A stretch of 64,000 nt of DNA from Apium graveolens (GCF_009905375.1 NC_133657.1:1860001-1924000), one strand, 5' to 3'; numbered from the stretch's first letter, positions 46,199 through 58,566 are shown. Notes: generated from the sequence alone by a model not told the origin. Numbers and translations: made by a program.

Positions 46199-46962
46199 GA
46201 ACATCTCCAATCATAATAGTTAAAATGGTTAGCTAAATTATCATTATCTAAAATTTTATTAAATCTGTATGCTAATTTCCTTCCGTGGTATTAAATATAT
46301 TGATTAGCTATATTCAAAAATAGTATGCTTTATGTATTTTCAAATTATTATATATATATATAATTTCACATGTTAAAATAAATTTAAATATTTAATTAAA
46401 TACAAGTGAAAACAAAATATTTATTTAATGAAAAAATATTGAATATATAATTTTATAATTATAATAAGATACCTAAATATGTTAAAAACATATACTTATA
46501 TGTACGATAAAATTTTATATTTATATTTATATTATATTTTATTATATTAGATTAGATGTATTAGTATTTTTATAAATATGTAATGTTTATTAAGATAATT
46601 AATAAAATTGTTGGTTAATAAAAAATTTATATTTTGACACTTAATATAACATAAAATTAAAATATGAAATATAAAATAAATTTTTTAACACATATATATA
46701 TATAATATAAATATAATATGAATATAAGTGTGTATTGATATGCAAACTTAGGTTAAAATATAGCAGAAAGTTGACAGTAATCTGACGTGGGTGTTTTAGC
46801 TATTGACTACAGGATCAACAGATATAGAAGATGAGATAAAGGATATCTAAATTTTTTGCTAATATGTATCATTGTTGGAGTAGTATATTTTTTAGCTAAT
46901 ATGTATATAACTGTGCCAGCTAAACATTTTAGCTAACCAGGTGGTGATGGTTGGAGATGCTA
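46199..46962. mobile_element. Tourist-like MITE, copy 2 (764 bp)
   Basis: The termini GAACATCTCCAATCATAATA and (reading inward from the right) TAGCATCTCCAACCATCACC are similar. Both sides are flanked by TAA (46,196-46,198 and 46,963-46,965), the usual PIF/Harbinger target duplication. The AT-rich interior has no frame. It is related to copy 1. Confidence 0.6.
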
Positions 46963-47889
46963 TAACATCGTTTAGTACGTGTTAACGGAGGAATCTGATA
47001 ATAATAAAATTTGAGGTTTCATGTCTAAAACAAGATATACGATGATGGTTCCTCACCGAAAAATCAAGCGGCGTGTGGTGTTTTTGTGTTAATTAGTGGC
47101 TGAGATTGATTAGGGTTACTGTTGGCCCTATTCAACTCTCAACTTCGAACCTCTTTCAACGTACTTATGTACACTTTGTATAGGGATCAAGCATGATGTA
47201 GTTCTTGGGGAATAAGAAATCTAATGGGTTTAAACTTCTTATTCCAAGGCTCGGTAGAAGTACTTCCAGAATCCATCTTCCACCAGTTTTAGGAATATTC
47301 AATTATGAGGCCCAACCGCGAAGACCCAGGGCTCGTTCGTAATCGTAGAATTTCACGGATAGTGCGTATCCCTTCGCAAGGATAACACTCTGCTACAACT
47401 ATCTCCCTTGATTTACGAACGCAGGTATAGCCACAGTACATGATAAATCCAAAGTTCTCCAATGAGGATACCCGTTGAATACAAGAACAAAGCTCCCAAA
47501 ACACACACCAATATCAACCTCGCATCCCCAACAAGGACACTCGTTGAATACAGAATGAGGCATTCAATCATCAGGCATACCCCTGGAGGCCTTCAAGCTT
47601 TTCACGGACATCCCACTCCTTAACCGACTCAAGGAGGGAATTTTTCGTAGAGTACCTACAACAAATATGTTATTGAAAATAGCCCTCCATTGCTCCTTCC
47701 ATGCTTGTCTTATGTTGAATTTGTTCATGTTTGTCTTGTCTTAAATGAGGACAAACCCAATTATCTAAATAAATTCAAAACCATGCATCTTCCAAGATCA
47801 TGATGCATCCTCACTTTAAGGGATGCACAAATTCTCCCTTGCATCGTGACCCAAACATGTAAATCATTCATATCATATATTTCATCTTA
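46963..47889. other. Intergenic region left of the Tat element
   Basis: No confident gene. Parts of 47,280-47,650 repeat short phrases (ACACTC...GTTGAATAC near 47,470 and 47,540). They may be the left end or LTR of the Tat element, but I could not find a matching second LTR. Confidence 0.35.
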
Positions 47890-48745
47890 TGAGAGCGTGT
47901 CCTACCCCAGAACGTGTCCTCTCACTAAGGGGTGCACTCACTTCCTCTTTCATAGCAATCTTACTTCCAATGGCTCGTGTCATGTATTTCATCCAATGAG
48001 GGTGCAACTTCCATCTAGGGCGCGTCCACCCCTCATGCCTTGCGACCTGAAACCTACTCCTTCATCTTTTTCCCCAATTTGGCTCCAATTAACCCGTTAT
48101 TGACCCGAAATTACCTAATACCAAATTTTGGCTATAACAACTACCCCCAAAATTACATATGAAGTTGAAAACAAAGTTGGAATTTAATCCTTGATTCTTA
48201 GAAAAAAAATTGTATCTCTCCTTTACTGTCATGATGGTACGTCCATCTATGAAAATGTCTGTCGAAATTTTAAACGTGATTGACATCTGTTGCACACGTC
48301 ATCCTTTCCCCCTTTTTATTTTTACCTAGAAATACTTCTCATAAGTTAAAACCCTAACTTTCACCCTTTCTCTCTCAACTAAACCGCCGTTGTAAAAAGC
48401 TTGAAGTTCAAAAATCCGGTGATTTCACCGTTCATTTCCTGATTTCTTACATTCAATCGATTCTTCAACTTAAAAGGTACATATTTTTTCACTTCATTTC
48501 TTAGTTTCCTGCTTTGAATCGCCTGTAGTGTGCATAAAACTATTCAGTTGTTTCTTTTGTCCATGATTGTTCTTCATTATTTCTGTAAGTATATGCGCAT
48601 ATATGTGGTAAACTATCGTATTTTGCTTGTTGTGATTCTTGATTATATGTTCTTAGGGTTTAGAATATTTCCCCTAAAACTGATGGTAGTCGGTCAACAT
48701 TCCCTTGTAACAATGAAGACAACATGGACGCGTCTATGTCTATCA

Positions 48746-49712
48746 TAGGGCTGAGCATTCGGTCGGTTCGATCAAAAACCGAACCAAACTGAATTAATAG
48801 AAAACTGAATTGCTGATATTTTTGTAACCGAACCGAACTTACTTATAAATCGAATAAAAAACTGAACCGATTTATTTCGGTTAATTCGGTTCGGTTTAAG
48901 AAAATCAAAATATTTGAACATTATACTTTTATGAACCATAAATGAAGAATGGTGTTAGAAATTGAATCGGATACCACAGGTCTGTGTTTATGACTCGATT
49001 TAGATCATCTAATCAGCCAGGTGTCCGATTGGTTTATAAACGCTTGACTTTGACTATGAAAACCAATGATAGATGAAATGTACTCAGAGATGAGAAGGAG
49101 AAAATACCATCAAAACAGCAAAGAAATTGATAACCATCATAAAAACTTGTAAGCATTGACGAACATCGATTTATGATGATTTAACTGAGAAAAGATGGGC
49201 ATATTACATGTATGTAATTTGCAATTGCTTGATATCTCATCGCTTAAGTTCAGGACATCATTATATACATAATTTTAGATACTTATCTATATGATAAAAA
49301 GCTATTCTAGCCTACTGGTCTTTTGTATAACACATACACTACTAAATTATATTATATGTAATTCAAAAATAAGGGGAATGATCAAATACAAGCTAAAATT
49401 AAAATAGAAACTATGAACTAATCTAAGCATTTAGATCAACCTAATCTAATGGTCCCCCCCCCCCTTAAATCACCCCACCCCCAACTACTTTACACCCTCC
49501 CACAACCAATTTCAGTTTTCCCCTCCGTTTTTAATTTGATCTTTCCCGTCAAACCATAAGTTTTTTTTAAAATCCGATTTTACTGTATTTTTCTACATCT
49601 CTCAACGATCGATTTGCATGCCATATCTGTTATATTTTGAAGTAATTTTAAAAAAAATTATCTGGTTTCTAGTTTCTATTCTAAATTGGTTTTTATTGGA
49701 GTAGCCCCCTCA

Positions 49713-49750
<38 letters not shown>

Positions 49751-49923
49751 ATAATTCGGTTAAAACCAAACCAATATTTTAAAAATCAAACCGAATCATT
49801 TTTATTTCAGTTCAAATAGAAAAACCAAAATAACCGAAAGTAATAAAAAACTCAAATCGAACCTAACCGAATTTTTTAGTCCAGTCCGGTTTTTCGGTTT
49901 CAATTCGGTTTTGCTCAGCCCTA
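48746..49923. mobile_element. TIR element, family B (CGGTTCGGTT-rich ends, 1,178 bp)
   Basis: The left end TAGGGCTGAGCATTCGGTCG pairs with the right end, read inward as TAGGGCTGAGCAAAACCGAA. Both ends are dense in AACCGAA/TTCGGTT words. The flanks TGTCTATCA and CGTCTACCA match at 7 of 9 positions, differing only by transitions. This suits a 9-bp (Mutator-like) duplication better than an 8-bp one. There is no transposase; the core includes a C run near 49,453 and a TG microsatellite near 49,725. It is inserted into the Tat element. Confidence 0.75.
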
Positions 49924-50381
49924 CGTCTACCACCAAGGACCCGTCCTATCATGTGCTTGCTTTACTTTTTAATTGATTTTTCTGCTATCTGTATAGAGCT
50001 TTTAATCATGCTTCACTTTAACTTTGGATCACTTATAGTAGATAAGTAAGACGCGTATTCTTTTGAATATTTTACATCTTTTATTTATAAGTCAGGGCGT
50101 GTCTTTTCTTGTGGACGCGTCCTCTCTCTCTTTAAACCCTATTTTTTTCTTTAAATCTTATGTGTGCCTTTAGCATTTTATTTTCTTATTTTCAGCTAGA
50201 AGACGAGGGCGCGTCTTCATCTTCTCCATTCCATCTATTTGAAGTTATTAATAGGAGATTGGGTTTTGATTCCCTGTATTCAATATAATTCATCCCCAAT
50301 TTACCATAATTCCATATAACCGATTCTTTTATTGAGGTCGAGGCTCGAGTTTTTGAGGAAATTAAATCACAAGGTTTTAAC

Positions 50382-53300
50382 ATGTCTGCTTCCAGTCATG
50401 ATTCCATTTATGATGTACCTCTGACTTCAAGGATGGAGAGAAATAAGCTTAAACGTAAAAGATCCATCCAAGACATAAGAGTATCATCCATAGAAGATTA
50501 GACAGATGAGGAGGTCATCCCTTCTACTTCTCAGAAATCACAACCTCGAGTTGTTGAATCTGACCCAGAACCATCTAGTTTTCCAGTTCAAGATAATGAA
50601 GACGCGATAATACATGAGGACGCGTACAGCCGCCCAGGACGCTTCTTCTCCTCATAGTGAGAGTGAATTTGAAAAGAAGGCTCTTGAACCTAGGAAATAT
50701 CTCATTTCTCCCCAGAAATCCGATTCTCCACTTGAGTATTGAGAGCCAGAAGATGTGGAGCTAGATTTTGATTGGAAAGATCTTGAGAATATTCCTGAGA
50801 TGGAGAAGAATGTGTGGAGAAACAAAGAAAACAAACTTGCTTGTGTTGGCCTCAACTCTACAGTTACGGATTTGGAGATTGGGTGGAACATGAAGTGTTA
50901 AGATATGAAGGGCATCTGGGCTTGCCCTCTTTGTAAGATGAGGATACACATATTCAACATGGAGAACCTAAGGGTCCTTAGGATAATTCTTACTCCAAAA
51001 AATTTTTCTCATGGCATGGGTGCGCTCTTGCATCCATACATCAAAAGGATTTTAAGGTGGTATGATGTAGCTCCAGTCCAACTCTCTCCAAACTCCTACA
51101 AGCTAGCATGGTCTTTTTACATCATGTACCATGATTGTGAGTTGGGCGCACCCTCCATTAAAGAATTTAGTTTCTTTTTTAATTAGGAAGTCCATTATGG
51201 GATACCACTTCCTCGTGGTTAACAAATGGCTCAATAACAAAGGTTTCAATGAAGGCAAGATCAGTCATGGACGAGAGTGAAAAGAACCATTCTCTTATCT
51301 TTATGACCTGGAGAGGACTCACGTTCGCTTTAACTTGGATCTAAGTAAGCTATGACGCATCTTACATTGTGGATGCGCCCTCCTTGCCTTATTAGTTCTT
51401 TAAACCTCTTTTTTTCCCTTTTTGCTGACTTTTTTACCTTCTCTCTTAGACAAAAGAACTCAGAAGGAATTGACAGGCAAGAAGAAGAAAAGAGCTGAAA
51501 AAAAACTAAAGTTTGCCGAGAAAAACTTCAATCTCAAAGAGATGATTACAGAGGCCAACTTGAAGAGAGTTGGTGCTCTTTCCAAAAGAGTAGGCTCCCT
51601 TTGTCAATACGGGGAACTTATAAGTAGGAAACCTGTACCAACCGCTTCTGAAAATGCTAAGGGATTCAATATTGAAGAGTTAGTGCAAATTGATATCAAC
51701 AGAAAGGTTGATCTTGAACAAGGTAACTATGATAACTATTAGACGCGTCTTCGATTCGGGCGCGTCCAACATTGTCTTTTAGTTACAGATATACTAGTTG
51801 TTATCTTTCTTGGTAAATATTGTCCCCATTTCTGTGTTAGTCATATATTGTTGGACGCGTCTTCCTTTTAGAGCGCGTCTTGTATCAATATCTGCACCTG
51901 TTATTTTATTGTTTAATTTGTACTTCACATGTTAATATTCTGCTATGTATATTTTGGATGCGTCATATGTTGATGGTGCGTCATAAATTATCATTTTACT
52001 TATGTTTGTTCTTTTCAACATGAATTTTCTTTCTGTATGGTGAATGCGTCTTTCATGCAAGACGTGTCTAATTCTAACTTTCCTAATGTTTCTTTTTTAA
52101 AAATGACTTCTCTTCCAAAGGGATTTGCCATTGGTGCTGCTAGAAAGCAGAAGGCTGGAAGAAGCAATTTTGCACTTACCAAAAAGGATGCTCAAATCAA
52201 AGAAGCTATGGCTACAGAAACTCCAATTCCTCCTCCTATAGTCATCATCGACATAAATATATTGGATATCCCCGATGATGAGGGCGCGACCACAAAGCGC
52301 CAAAAGACCATACATGATGAACATTCTCTTGTTTACAGGTATTTGGGCGCGTTTTCATCTGGTTTCTTCACTGAAGAGGAGGTGAACGAGTGGAAGTTTA
52401 AGACTGAAGAGAAAACAGAGAAAGCCATGATGAGGGTTGCAGCTGAGCACCACTTCCATACAAATCAGAATGCAAACATGGCTGCCAGGATGAGGGTGCG
52501 TCTTGCCATTACTGAGAATGACAAGAGTAATGCTGAAGAGAAGATCAAGTCTTTGGAGAAACATATCACACTCCTCACTAAGGAGAAAGATACCGAGATC
52601 CTCAGCTTGAACTCTAAGAAGGCGCGTCTAGAGGGCCAAGTGGCTACCATGGAAAAGTCCGTGGATCAAGTTATTTCCTTGAACTCCACCATGTAGATGG
52701 ATTTGGATGTCCTTAATGATGATACAGTGCATGGCTGAAATGTTAGTGTTTGTGCCCTAGAGACAACACTATGATGTTTTAGTTTAAGACATTTGGATTA
52801 TTAATGTTTATGTTCTATAGATTATTCCCTGTAATAATTTATTAATTCTCAATTTACTGCGATATAAATGTTAGATTAATCAATGTCCTTGGAATATGAT
52901 ATGCAATTCTATATCTCTAAGTACGTGACTTAATGAGATTATGAGAATATTATCATATTCCTAAAGGTTCCTAGTCGAGTATTATTATTAAGGGACAATA
53001 ATAATGCATTAAGACTAGTGTGTTTGTTGACTGATGACCACATCTCATTGATCATAGGTATAGTGATACTAAAGTCAAAGACACGGGCATATGTATATGT
53101 ACATGATGCTGGACAGACCCGATGTGAGATTCTACATGTCTGTTGTGTCATAAGTAATTTTCACAGTGATAATGATGTAATGATCCTTAGACCCGAAGTC
53201 ATTATATTTTTATACGAGAATTAATATACATTGATTCCATTAAAAGTTATCCTTGACCGGGTAATGATAAAAGTGGACATTGTGTATATTATGAATCGTA

Positions 53301-54609
53301 TGAGAAATATGAATGATCTAGATGTGATTTAACCCTCCTATTTTAGGAGTGATTTTATTGGCCTCTTGTGTGAGCTAGACTATGAAATGCGTGGTCACGC
53401 TCAAATGTTGATTTGATATAATAGTCTACTAATTGATCAAGGAGACCTGGATTAAACTATGACGAGGATGACACATTAAATGCCTCTAGTTTAATCTATA
53501 ATATTTGGTTAAAGGGATTATATTACATTGTACATTATTCACGAAAGGTTTAATCGATCACCGATTTAATTATTATTACTTGGGTGGCAATGATGTATTA
53601 CTAGATGCCGCTCATTGTTTACGATTTTAAATTAGATTTAAAATTCGTTGCCAATGTAATAATAACCTATAGGGTCACACACAAAGAATGCTTGAAGGAT
53701 TATTTAATTTAAATTGTATTTAAATTAAATTAAAGTAATTTGAATTATTTATAATATTAATTATGTTTGACTTAATTAATTAGACAAATAATGATATTCG
53801 AATTTACTAATATTAATTATGAAATTTATTTGTTAAATAATTAAGTGACACTTAATTATAATACAAATAGGAATTTCGAATTTATAATAACTCCTAATTA
53901 GTTAAGAGTTATAATTCGTTTTTCTACTCTCTATATAATATCTTTTGTGTGGCTGATTTTTGGTGTGCAAAAGACTTTTACTAAAACCCTAGCCACCAAG
54001 GGAGAAGATGGAGAGAGCAAGAAGAAACGAGTTTGTGCTAGTACACATCCAATCCTTGCGTTCAAGCATTCACGTGGATACCGATAGAGCGTAGATCGCG
54101 AGAGCGGGATGCGTGGTGATTGAACAAGCTTTGGATCTCCATTAGTCAACCAATTTGTAAAGCTTCTTAAGGTAAACAATCCGATCTACGAATTAAATAT
54201 CTATTTTTCGCATGGCTCCTGCGGTGGGTTTCGAAAATTCTGATTTTTCATGTTTTTAATTACCGTTTCCGTTGCGTTTATGTGCTCGAAACCCTTGATG
54301 AAAGGCATCGAAGAATTTGGTTCATCAAGATGGATTTACAGCTGGGTTTGAGGAATGGTGGTCTGGTTTCATTGCCAATGATCTAGAGTATACATTCCTA
54401 AAGTTTGATGAAGAGACCCGAAATGGGTGGGTGACGTTAGGGTGAGAGCTGCAGACTTCATTAAAGACAAGAGGATTGCTCTAGGTTTGGAGGAAGATGA
54501 TGCGTCTCCACCTCCTTCACCACTTCAAACTCAACCCCCTCAGTATCCACCCAAAGATAGCAATAAGGATGGCATCCAAGGAAAAGATCAGGATGCGCCC
54601 CCATCTTAG
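50382..54609 (+). pseudogene. Extra ORF of a Tat-lineage gypsy element ('putative gypsy-type transposon' domain), degenerate
   Basis: The candidate start at 50,382 (MSASSHDSIYDV) meets a stop at 50,499-50,501. The readable domain at about 50,905-51,186 (HPYIKRILRWYDVAPVQLSP, then YIMYHDCELGAPS) matches the plant family called putative gypsy-type transposon (Pfam Transposase_28). A basic segment (51,450-51,722) and a long coiled-coil segment (52,037-52,696; EEKIKSLEKHITLLTKEKDT) follow. The C-terminal part resumes at about 54,304 (FTAGFEEWWSGF) after an inserted solo LTR and ends near 54,609. GT-AG-bounded gaps such as 51,345-51,449 look like introns. Several stops and at least one frameshift show it is dead. 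It runs opposite to the adjacent pol remnant, an arrangement known for some Tat elements. Its function is unknown even in intact copies. Confidence 0.7.
52741..54298 (+). mobile_element. Solo LTR inserted in the Tat extra ORF
   Basis: The block starts TGTTAGTGTTTGTGCCCTAG and ends GCTCGAAACCCTTGA. It is flanked by TGAAA on both sides (52,736-52,740 and 54,299-54,303), a 5-bp duplication typical of LTR retrotransposons. Removing block and one duplicate rejoins the host sequence in the same reading phase. A terminal GA instead of CA suggests mutation of the last bases. No internal domain is present, so it is a solo LTR about 1.56 kb long; the lineage is not determined. Confidence 0.75.
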
Positions 54610-55573
54610 GACGCGTCTTCATCTCTAGCTTTTATATTATGAACAATTATGGGTGCATGTCCCTTCAAGCCTTGCAAAGTTGTAAACTATTATGAATGTT
54701 TTGGATGATAACTTCTTTAAGGCCTTGTGCCTTAGATTATTTTGTGTATGATGGTTTCATTTTCCATATCTTTAGCTATTTTTATTGTATTCTTGCATAA
54801 GTGCATATCAAAGAGTTGGGTGTGCCTTCACACTAGCGGGCCCTTCTATTATGATAGAAATATCAACTTGAATTGACTTATGTTATTTCCCATGTATTAC
54901 TGATTTTATATCATAGTAGGACGCGTCTAGGAAATATCCTTATCCCCTTATGTGACAATTTTTAAATATTTTCTCCATGTTCAACATGATTATTTCAATA
55001 CTCAAGTCAAGTAGTATGTCATGAGGGCACACCCTGTAGCTAACGTGCGTCTTCATCCTTGCAAAAGATAGACCACTAAAAAGTAATCCAAAGTATTTGT
55101 TAAAATTAATCTCACTTTGTTTCATTGTGAGGACAAGGGCGCTTCTTCCATTTAGGACACGTCATAAACCTATATGAAATTTAACAAGTTACTTGGATAT
55201 TTTTTCCACTCTTCTGCACTTGACTATGTAAACCCTTTGCGGGACACATCTGTTCTCGTGTTGATTAAAATCCTTAATTATATACACATGCACATATGTG
55301 AACAAGTAAAAATCAACAACAAGTGTGAATTTTTTTAAAGTCATTATAAATAATGTGCTCCAGTGTTGAAATTACCCCGGTCCCATGGCTACTATGTTCT
55401 GTAGGGAAATTATTTGGAAATATGATCCTTCAACTAGTTCTGGAAGAGCAATACATGCATTACCACCCCTAGGCTAGGGGAATTTTATTGCTTCTAGTCT
55501 ACTATTCAGACATAGCCCTATTTAAATCAACTGTAAATATAAATAATAATAGGTAATGGGCCGTAGACACACC
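54610..55573. other. Tat element spacer between extra ORF and pol remnant
   Basis: Non-coding sequence downstream of the extra ORF, with several GACGCGTC-type words up to about 55,160 and none obvious after it. No gene recognised. Confidence 0.5.
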
Positions 55574-57147
55574 TTACTGATAATACTTTTGAAGGTGTTC
55601 CGCATTCCATGCTCGTAGAACAAGCTTTCCTTCCAAGTCTTCAAGATGATAAGTTCATTTCCACATCATTGATTTAATCTTGTATATTCCTTTCCAATTG
55701 GCTCCAAACACTCCATGATGAGGATTCTTTGTATTTGGCATCACTTTCCTGAGCACTAAATCCCCAACTTTCAACTGTTGCCCTTTTACCTTCTTGTTGT
55801 AATACCTTGCTGCACGTTGTTAATACGCCGCAAGCTTCAGCTGAGAGTTTTCCCTTGCTTCCTCCGAGAGATCCAAGTGAAGCCTCTGATTAACCTTTGC
55901 ATCTTCTTCTGCATAATAATCCCTGCGAAGCGATCCCGAACCAACTTTCACGGGAACCATAGCCTCATATCCATAAGTAAGCATAAAGGGAAATTCTCCC
56001 ATAGTGGATCTTGGAGTCGTATTGTAAGACCATAAGACCCTCAGGAGTTTTTCATGCCAATTTCCTTTGCGTTCCTCCAACTTGGTCTTGAGAGTATGTT
56101 TTATGATCTTGTTGACAGCTTCGGTTTGTCCATTACTTTGCGAATGATATACCACTATGAACTCCTTCTTGATTTTCAAATCCTCACAAACCTTTCACAA
56201 CTCTTTGCTATCAAACTGTTTCCCATTGTCAGAAACAAGCTTGTATGGAATCCCGAATCTGCACACAATGAAATCAAAGACAAAGTCTTTGATTTTCTTA
56301 GCAGTGATAGTTGCTAATGGCATGACCTCGGCCCACTCAGTAAAGTAGTCAACTGTAACCACTGCATACTTGACATCCCCTTTGGCTTTTAGGAGTTCTC
56401 CAATGAGATCAATCCCCCACATAGCGAACGGCCACAGGCTCATCATAGATGTCAAGAGTGTTGCGGGCATAGATGAGTAATTCACAAAACGTTGACATCG
56501 ATCACATATTCTAGCAAAGTTTGCAACATCCTCTTTCATGGTAGGCCAATAGTAACGTTGGCGTAATATCTTCATTGCCAAGGAACTACCCCCGAGTGAT
56601 TGCCACAGATTTCTTCATGTACTTCTCTCAAGATGTAATTTTCTTCTTTCTCGTCAACACATCTAAGCAACGGCTGATTGAAACCATTTTTGTATAATAA
56701 TCCATCATACACCACACAACTTGCAGCTCGGTATTGAAGTCGTCTAGACTTAAACTTCTCTTCAGGGAGTGTTCCCTTACTAATATAAGCTAGAATAGGT
56801 ATCATCCATGTTTCGTCAGGAATATCATCTACTTGCATCACTTCCACCTCTAAAATGCTGGGAACTTCTTGAATTTCCAAGGGTATTATGCCTAGCAGTA
56901 CAACTTCCTGTCGAGATCCCATTTTTACCAAAGCATCTGTGTTGTTGTTCTTCTCTCGTGGTACACATTCCAACCTTACCTCCTTGAATTTTCCAAGTAA
57001 CCGTTGCGCAAACCTCAAGTACAATTCTGTTTGGGGTCCTCGAGCTTGGAATCTCCCGTTCACTTGGCTTACAACCAATTCTGAATCACTCTCGGCGATC
57101 AAATTCATAATGCTTATCTCCAAAGCAACCTTCAGACCATGGAACAA
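55574..57147 (-). pseudogene. Ty3/gypsy Tat pol remnant: RNase H and integrase
   Basis: Read on the minus strand, it opens in an RNase H domain of the archaeal-like type found in Tat elements (LIAESDSELVVSQVNG, then DALVKMGSRQ). An HHCC zinc region (CGNHSG, ICDRCQRF) and the integrase core follow. The core carries Asp in MWGIDLIGEL, Asp in LVSDNGKQFD and Glu in NGQTEAVNK. A C-terminal segment ends WNAEHLQKYYQ at the stop 55,574-55,576. Breaks: a frame slip in the G run near 56,590 and an in-frame stop near 56,205, just before the second half of the core. Protease, reverse transcriptase and gag should lie to the right but are absent, so the element is 5'-truncated near 57,150. It is not functional. 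Confidence 0.88.
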
Positions 57148-57737
57148 TCAACCTATATATTTCAAATTAGCAAAAATAATAAAAAAAACATATATTTCAT
57201 TATCTACATTTTCAAAGTCAAGTGACTTTATCTCCGAACAGATACCAAATATTTTTCCTAAATTTTTCGTAAATGATGGGACACTAGACATGCATACATA
57301 CATATATAGATAGATAGATATGCGTGTCTCATATTATTATTATTAATAAAATTACTAACTAATCAATGACACAACATCATTTGGGAAAAGATTTGAGAAA
57401 AATATTTAATGTACCTGACATTACTCGTTAATGTCGTCAAGATTTGGGAAAAATATTTAACGTATCTAGCATTACTACCTAATGTCGTCTCACAATAGGG
57501 AAATCCATTATTTAAACTAATAAAATCTAGACAAAATTGCATTATTCATACCCAAAATTTAATGTTTTTGCACTTTGGTGGATCAAACAAAAAAGTTGCC
57601 AAATGTATGGCTGAAAATACTTTTTTAAAGCAATTAAAGGACTCTGGGCTAAAGGAGGCAAACGGGGTTAGCAACCATTAGGGTATTTTTGTTCTTTAAA
57701 TATTCTAATGTCTATATTTCCCTATATTTATATCAAC
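57148..57737. repeat. Spacer with a 51-bp tandem duplication
   Basis: AT-rich spacer between the truncated pol and the hAT-like copy. Two copies of a 51-bp unit begin at 57,390 and 57,441 (GATTTGAGAAAAATATTTAA and GATTTGGGAAAAATATTTAA). GATA-type microsatellite near 57,305-57,320. No gene. Confidence 0.6.
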
Positions 57738-58475
57738 TAGGCCTGCCAATGGAGCAAAAATTCGATCCGACCAGATCAGATCCGAGGTCATTTTAGCGGA
57801 TATGGATCGACCTATTAAAAATCCGATCCGGGATCCGATCTGATAAAAAATATCCGATTATAAATGAAGCGGATATGAATTTAGGTTGATCCGATCTGTT
57901 AATAACCCGATCCGGTAATATATATATATAATAAAAATATTTTTTAATAATTCTAATTTTAAACGTATTATCCTCGAGTCAAGTTCCATTATCTGTATTT
58001 CGTTCGGTTCGGTCTCAAGCGTACAACCCATTTCTATAACCTCATTTCTATGACCCCAGTTCTTTTACTTTTTAGAGCGCATAACCCAAAATCTCAATTC
58101 ATATAACACTTCCATTTCGCAACATCAATTTTTTCATAGTTGGAATAAAATATTGTACAACTCGGTATGTTTATTTCAAAAAGCGAATTTTAGTTTGTAA
58201 TTTATCTTTGAATTTCGTTGTATTCTACTTGTATTTTAATATTTTTCAAAATTGTAAATTATAAATAAATTTTATAATAAGTTAAGTTAAAAAATAAATA
58301 TACATAAATGGAGCGGATATTCGACCCGAAATTCGTGATCCGAACGGATCCGGATATGGATCGGCCTATAAAAAATCCGGAGCCGATCCGATCTGAATCC
58401 GAATCCAAAAAAATAAATGGATATGGATATGAATTTAGGCCGATCCGATCCAAACCCGACCCATTGACAGTCCTA
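57738..58475. mobile_element. hAT-like TIR element, family A, second copy (738 bp)
   Basis: The termini TAGGCCTGCCAATGGAGC and (inward from the right) TAGGACTGTCAATGGGTCGG are flanked by a perfect 8-bp duplication, ATATCAAC (57,730-57,737 and 58,476-58,483). GATCCGATCC words crowd both ends. It is related, in opposite orientation, to the element at 23,899-25,562. It has no coding capacity and must have been moved by a transposase encoded elsewhere. Confidence 0.92.
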
Positions 58476-58566
58476 ATATCAACCACATACCCTTTTTCAA
58501 TGATCTAAAACATATTGTCTCTCTTTCAATTACTAAAAAATTATCTTTTTCAATTGATCCAAGAAC

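Larger units (their letters stand above)
47890..55160. repeat. Region with dispersed GACGCGTC-type words
   Basis: Exact palindrome GACGCGTC starts at 48,727, 50,114, 51,742, 51,854, 54,610 and 54,920. One-base variants GGCGCGTC start at 48,019, 50,208, 51,759 and 52,621. Many further relatives (GATGCGTC, GACGTGTC, GGTGCGTC, GACGCATC) lie between. Most are followed by C/T-rich sequence. The words occur in intron-like, UTR-like and coding-like parts and stop before the pol remnant. Confidence 0.85.

Noticed and set aside
52939..53224. Two opposing frames inside the solo LTR
   Set aside because: No domain; lie wholly in LTR sequence.
58260..58508. Frames over GGATCC-type words in the hAT-like element
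   Set aside because: Repeated words give repeated dipeptides (DRIGSG); element is non-coding.
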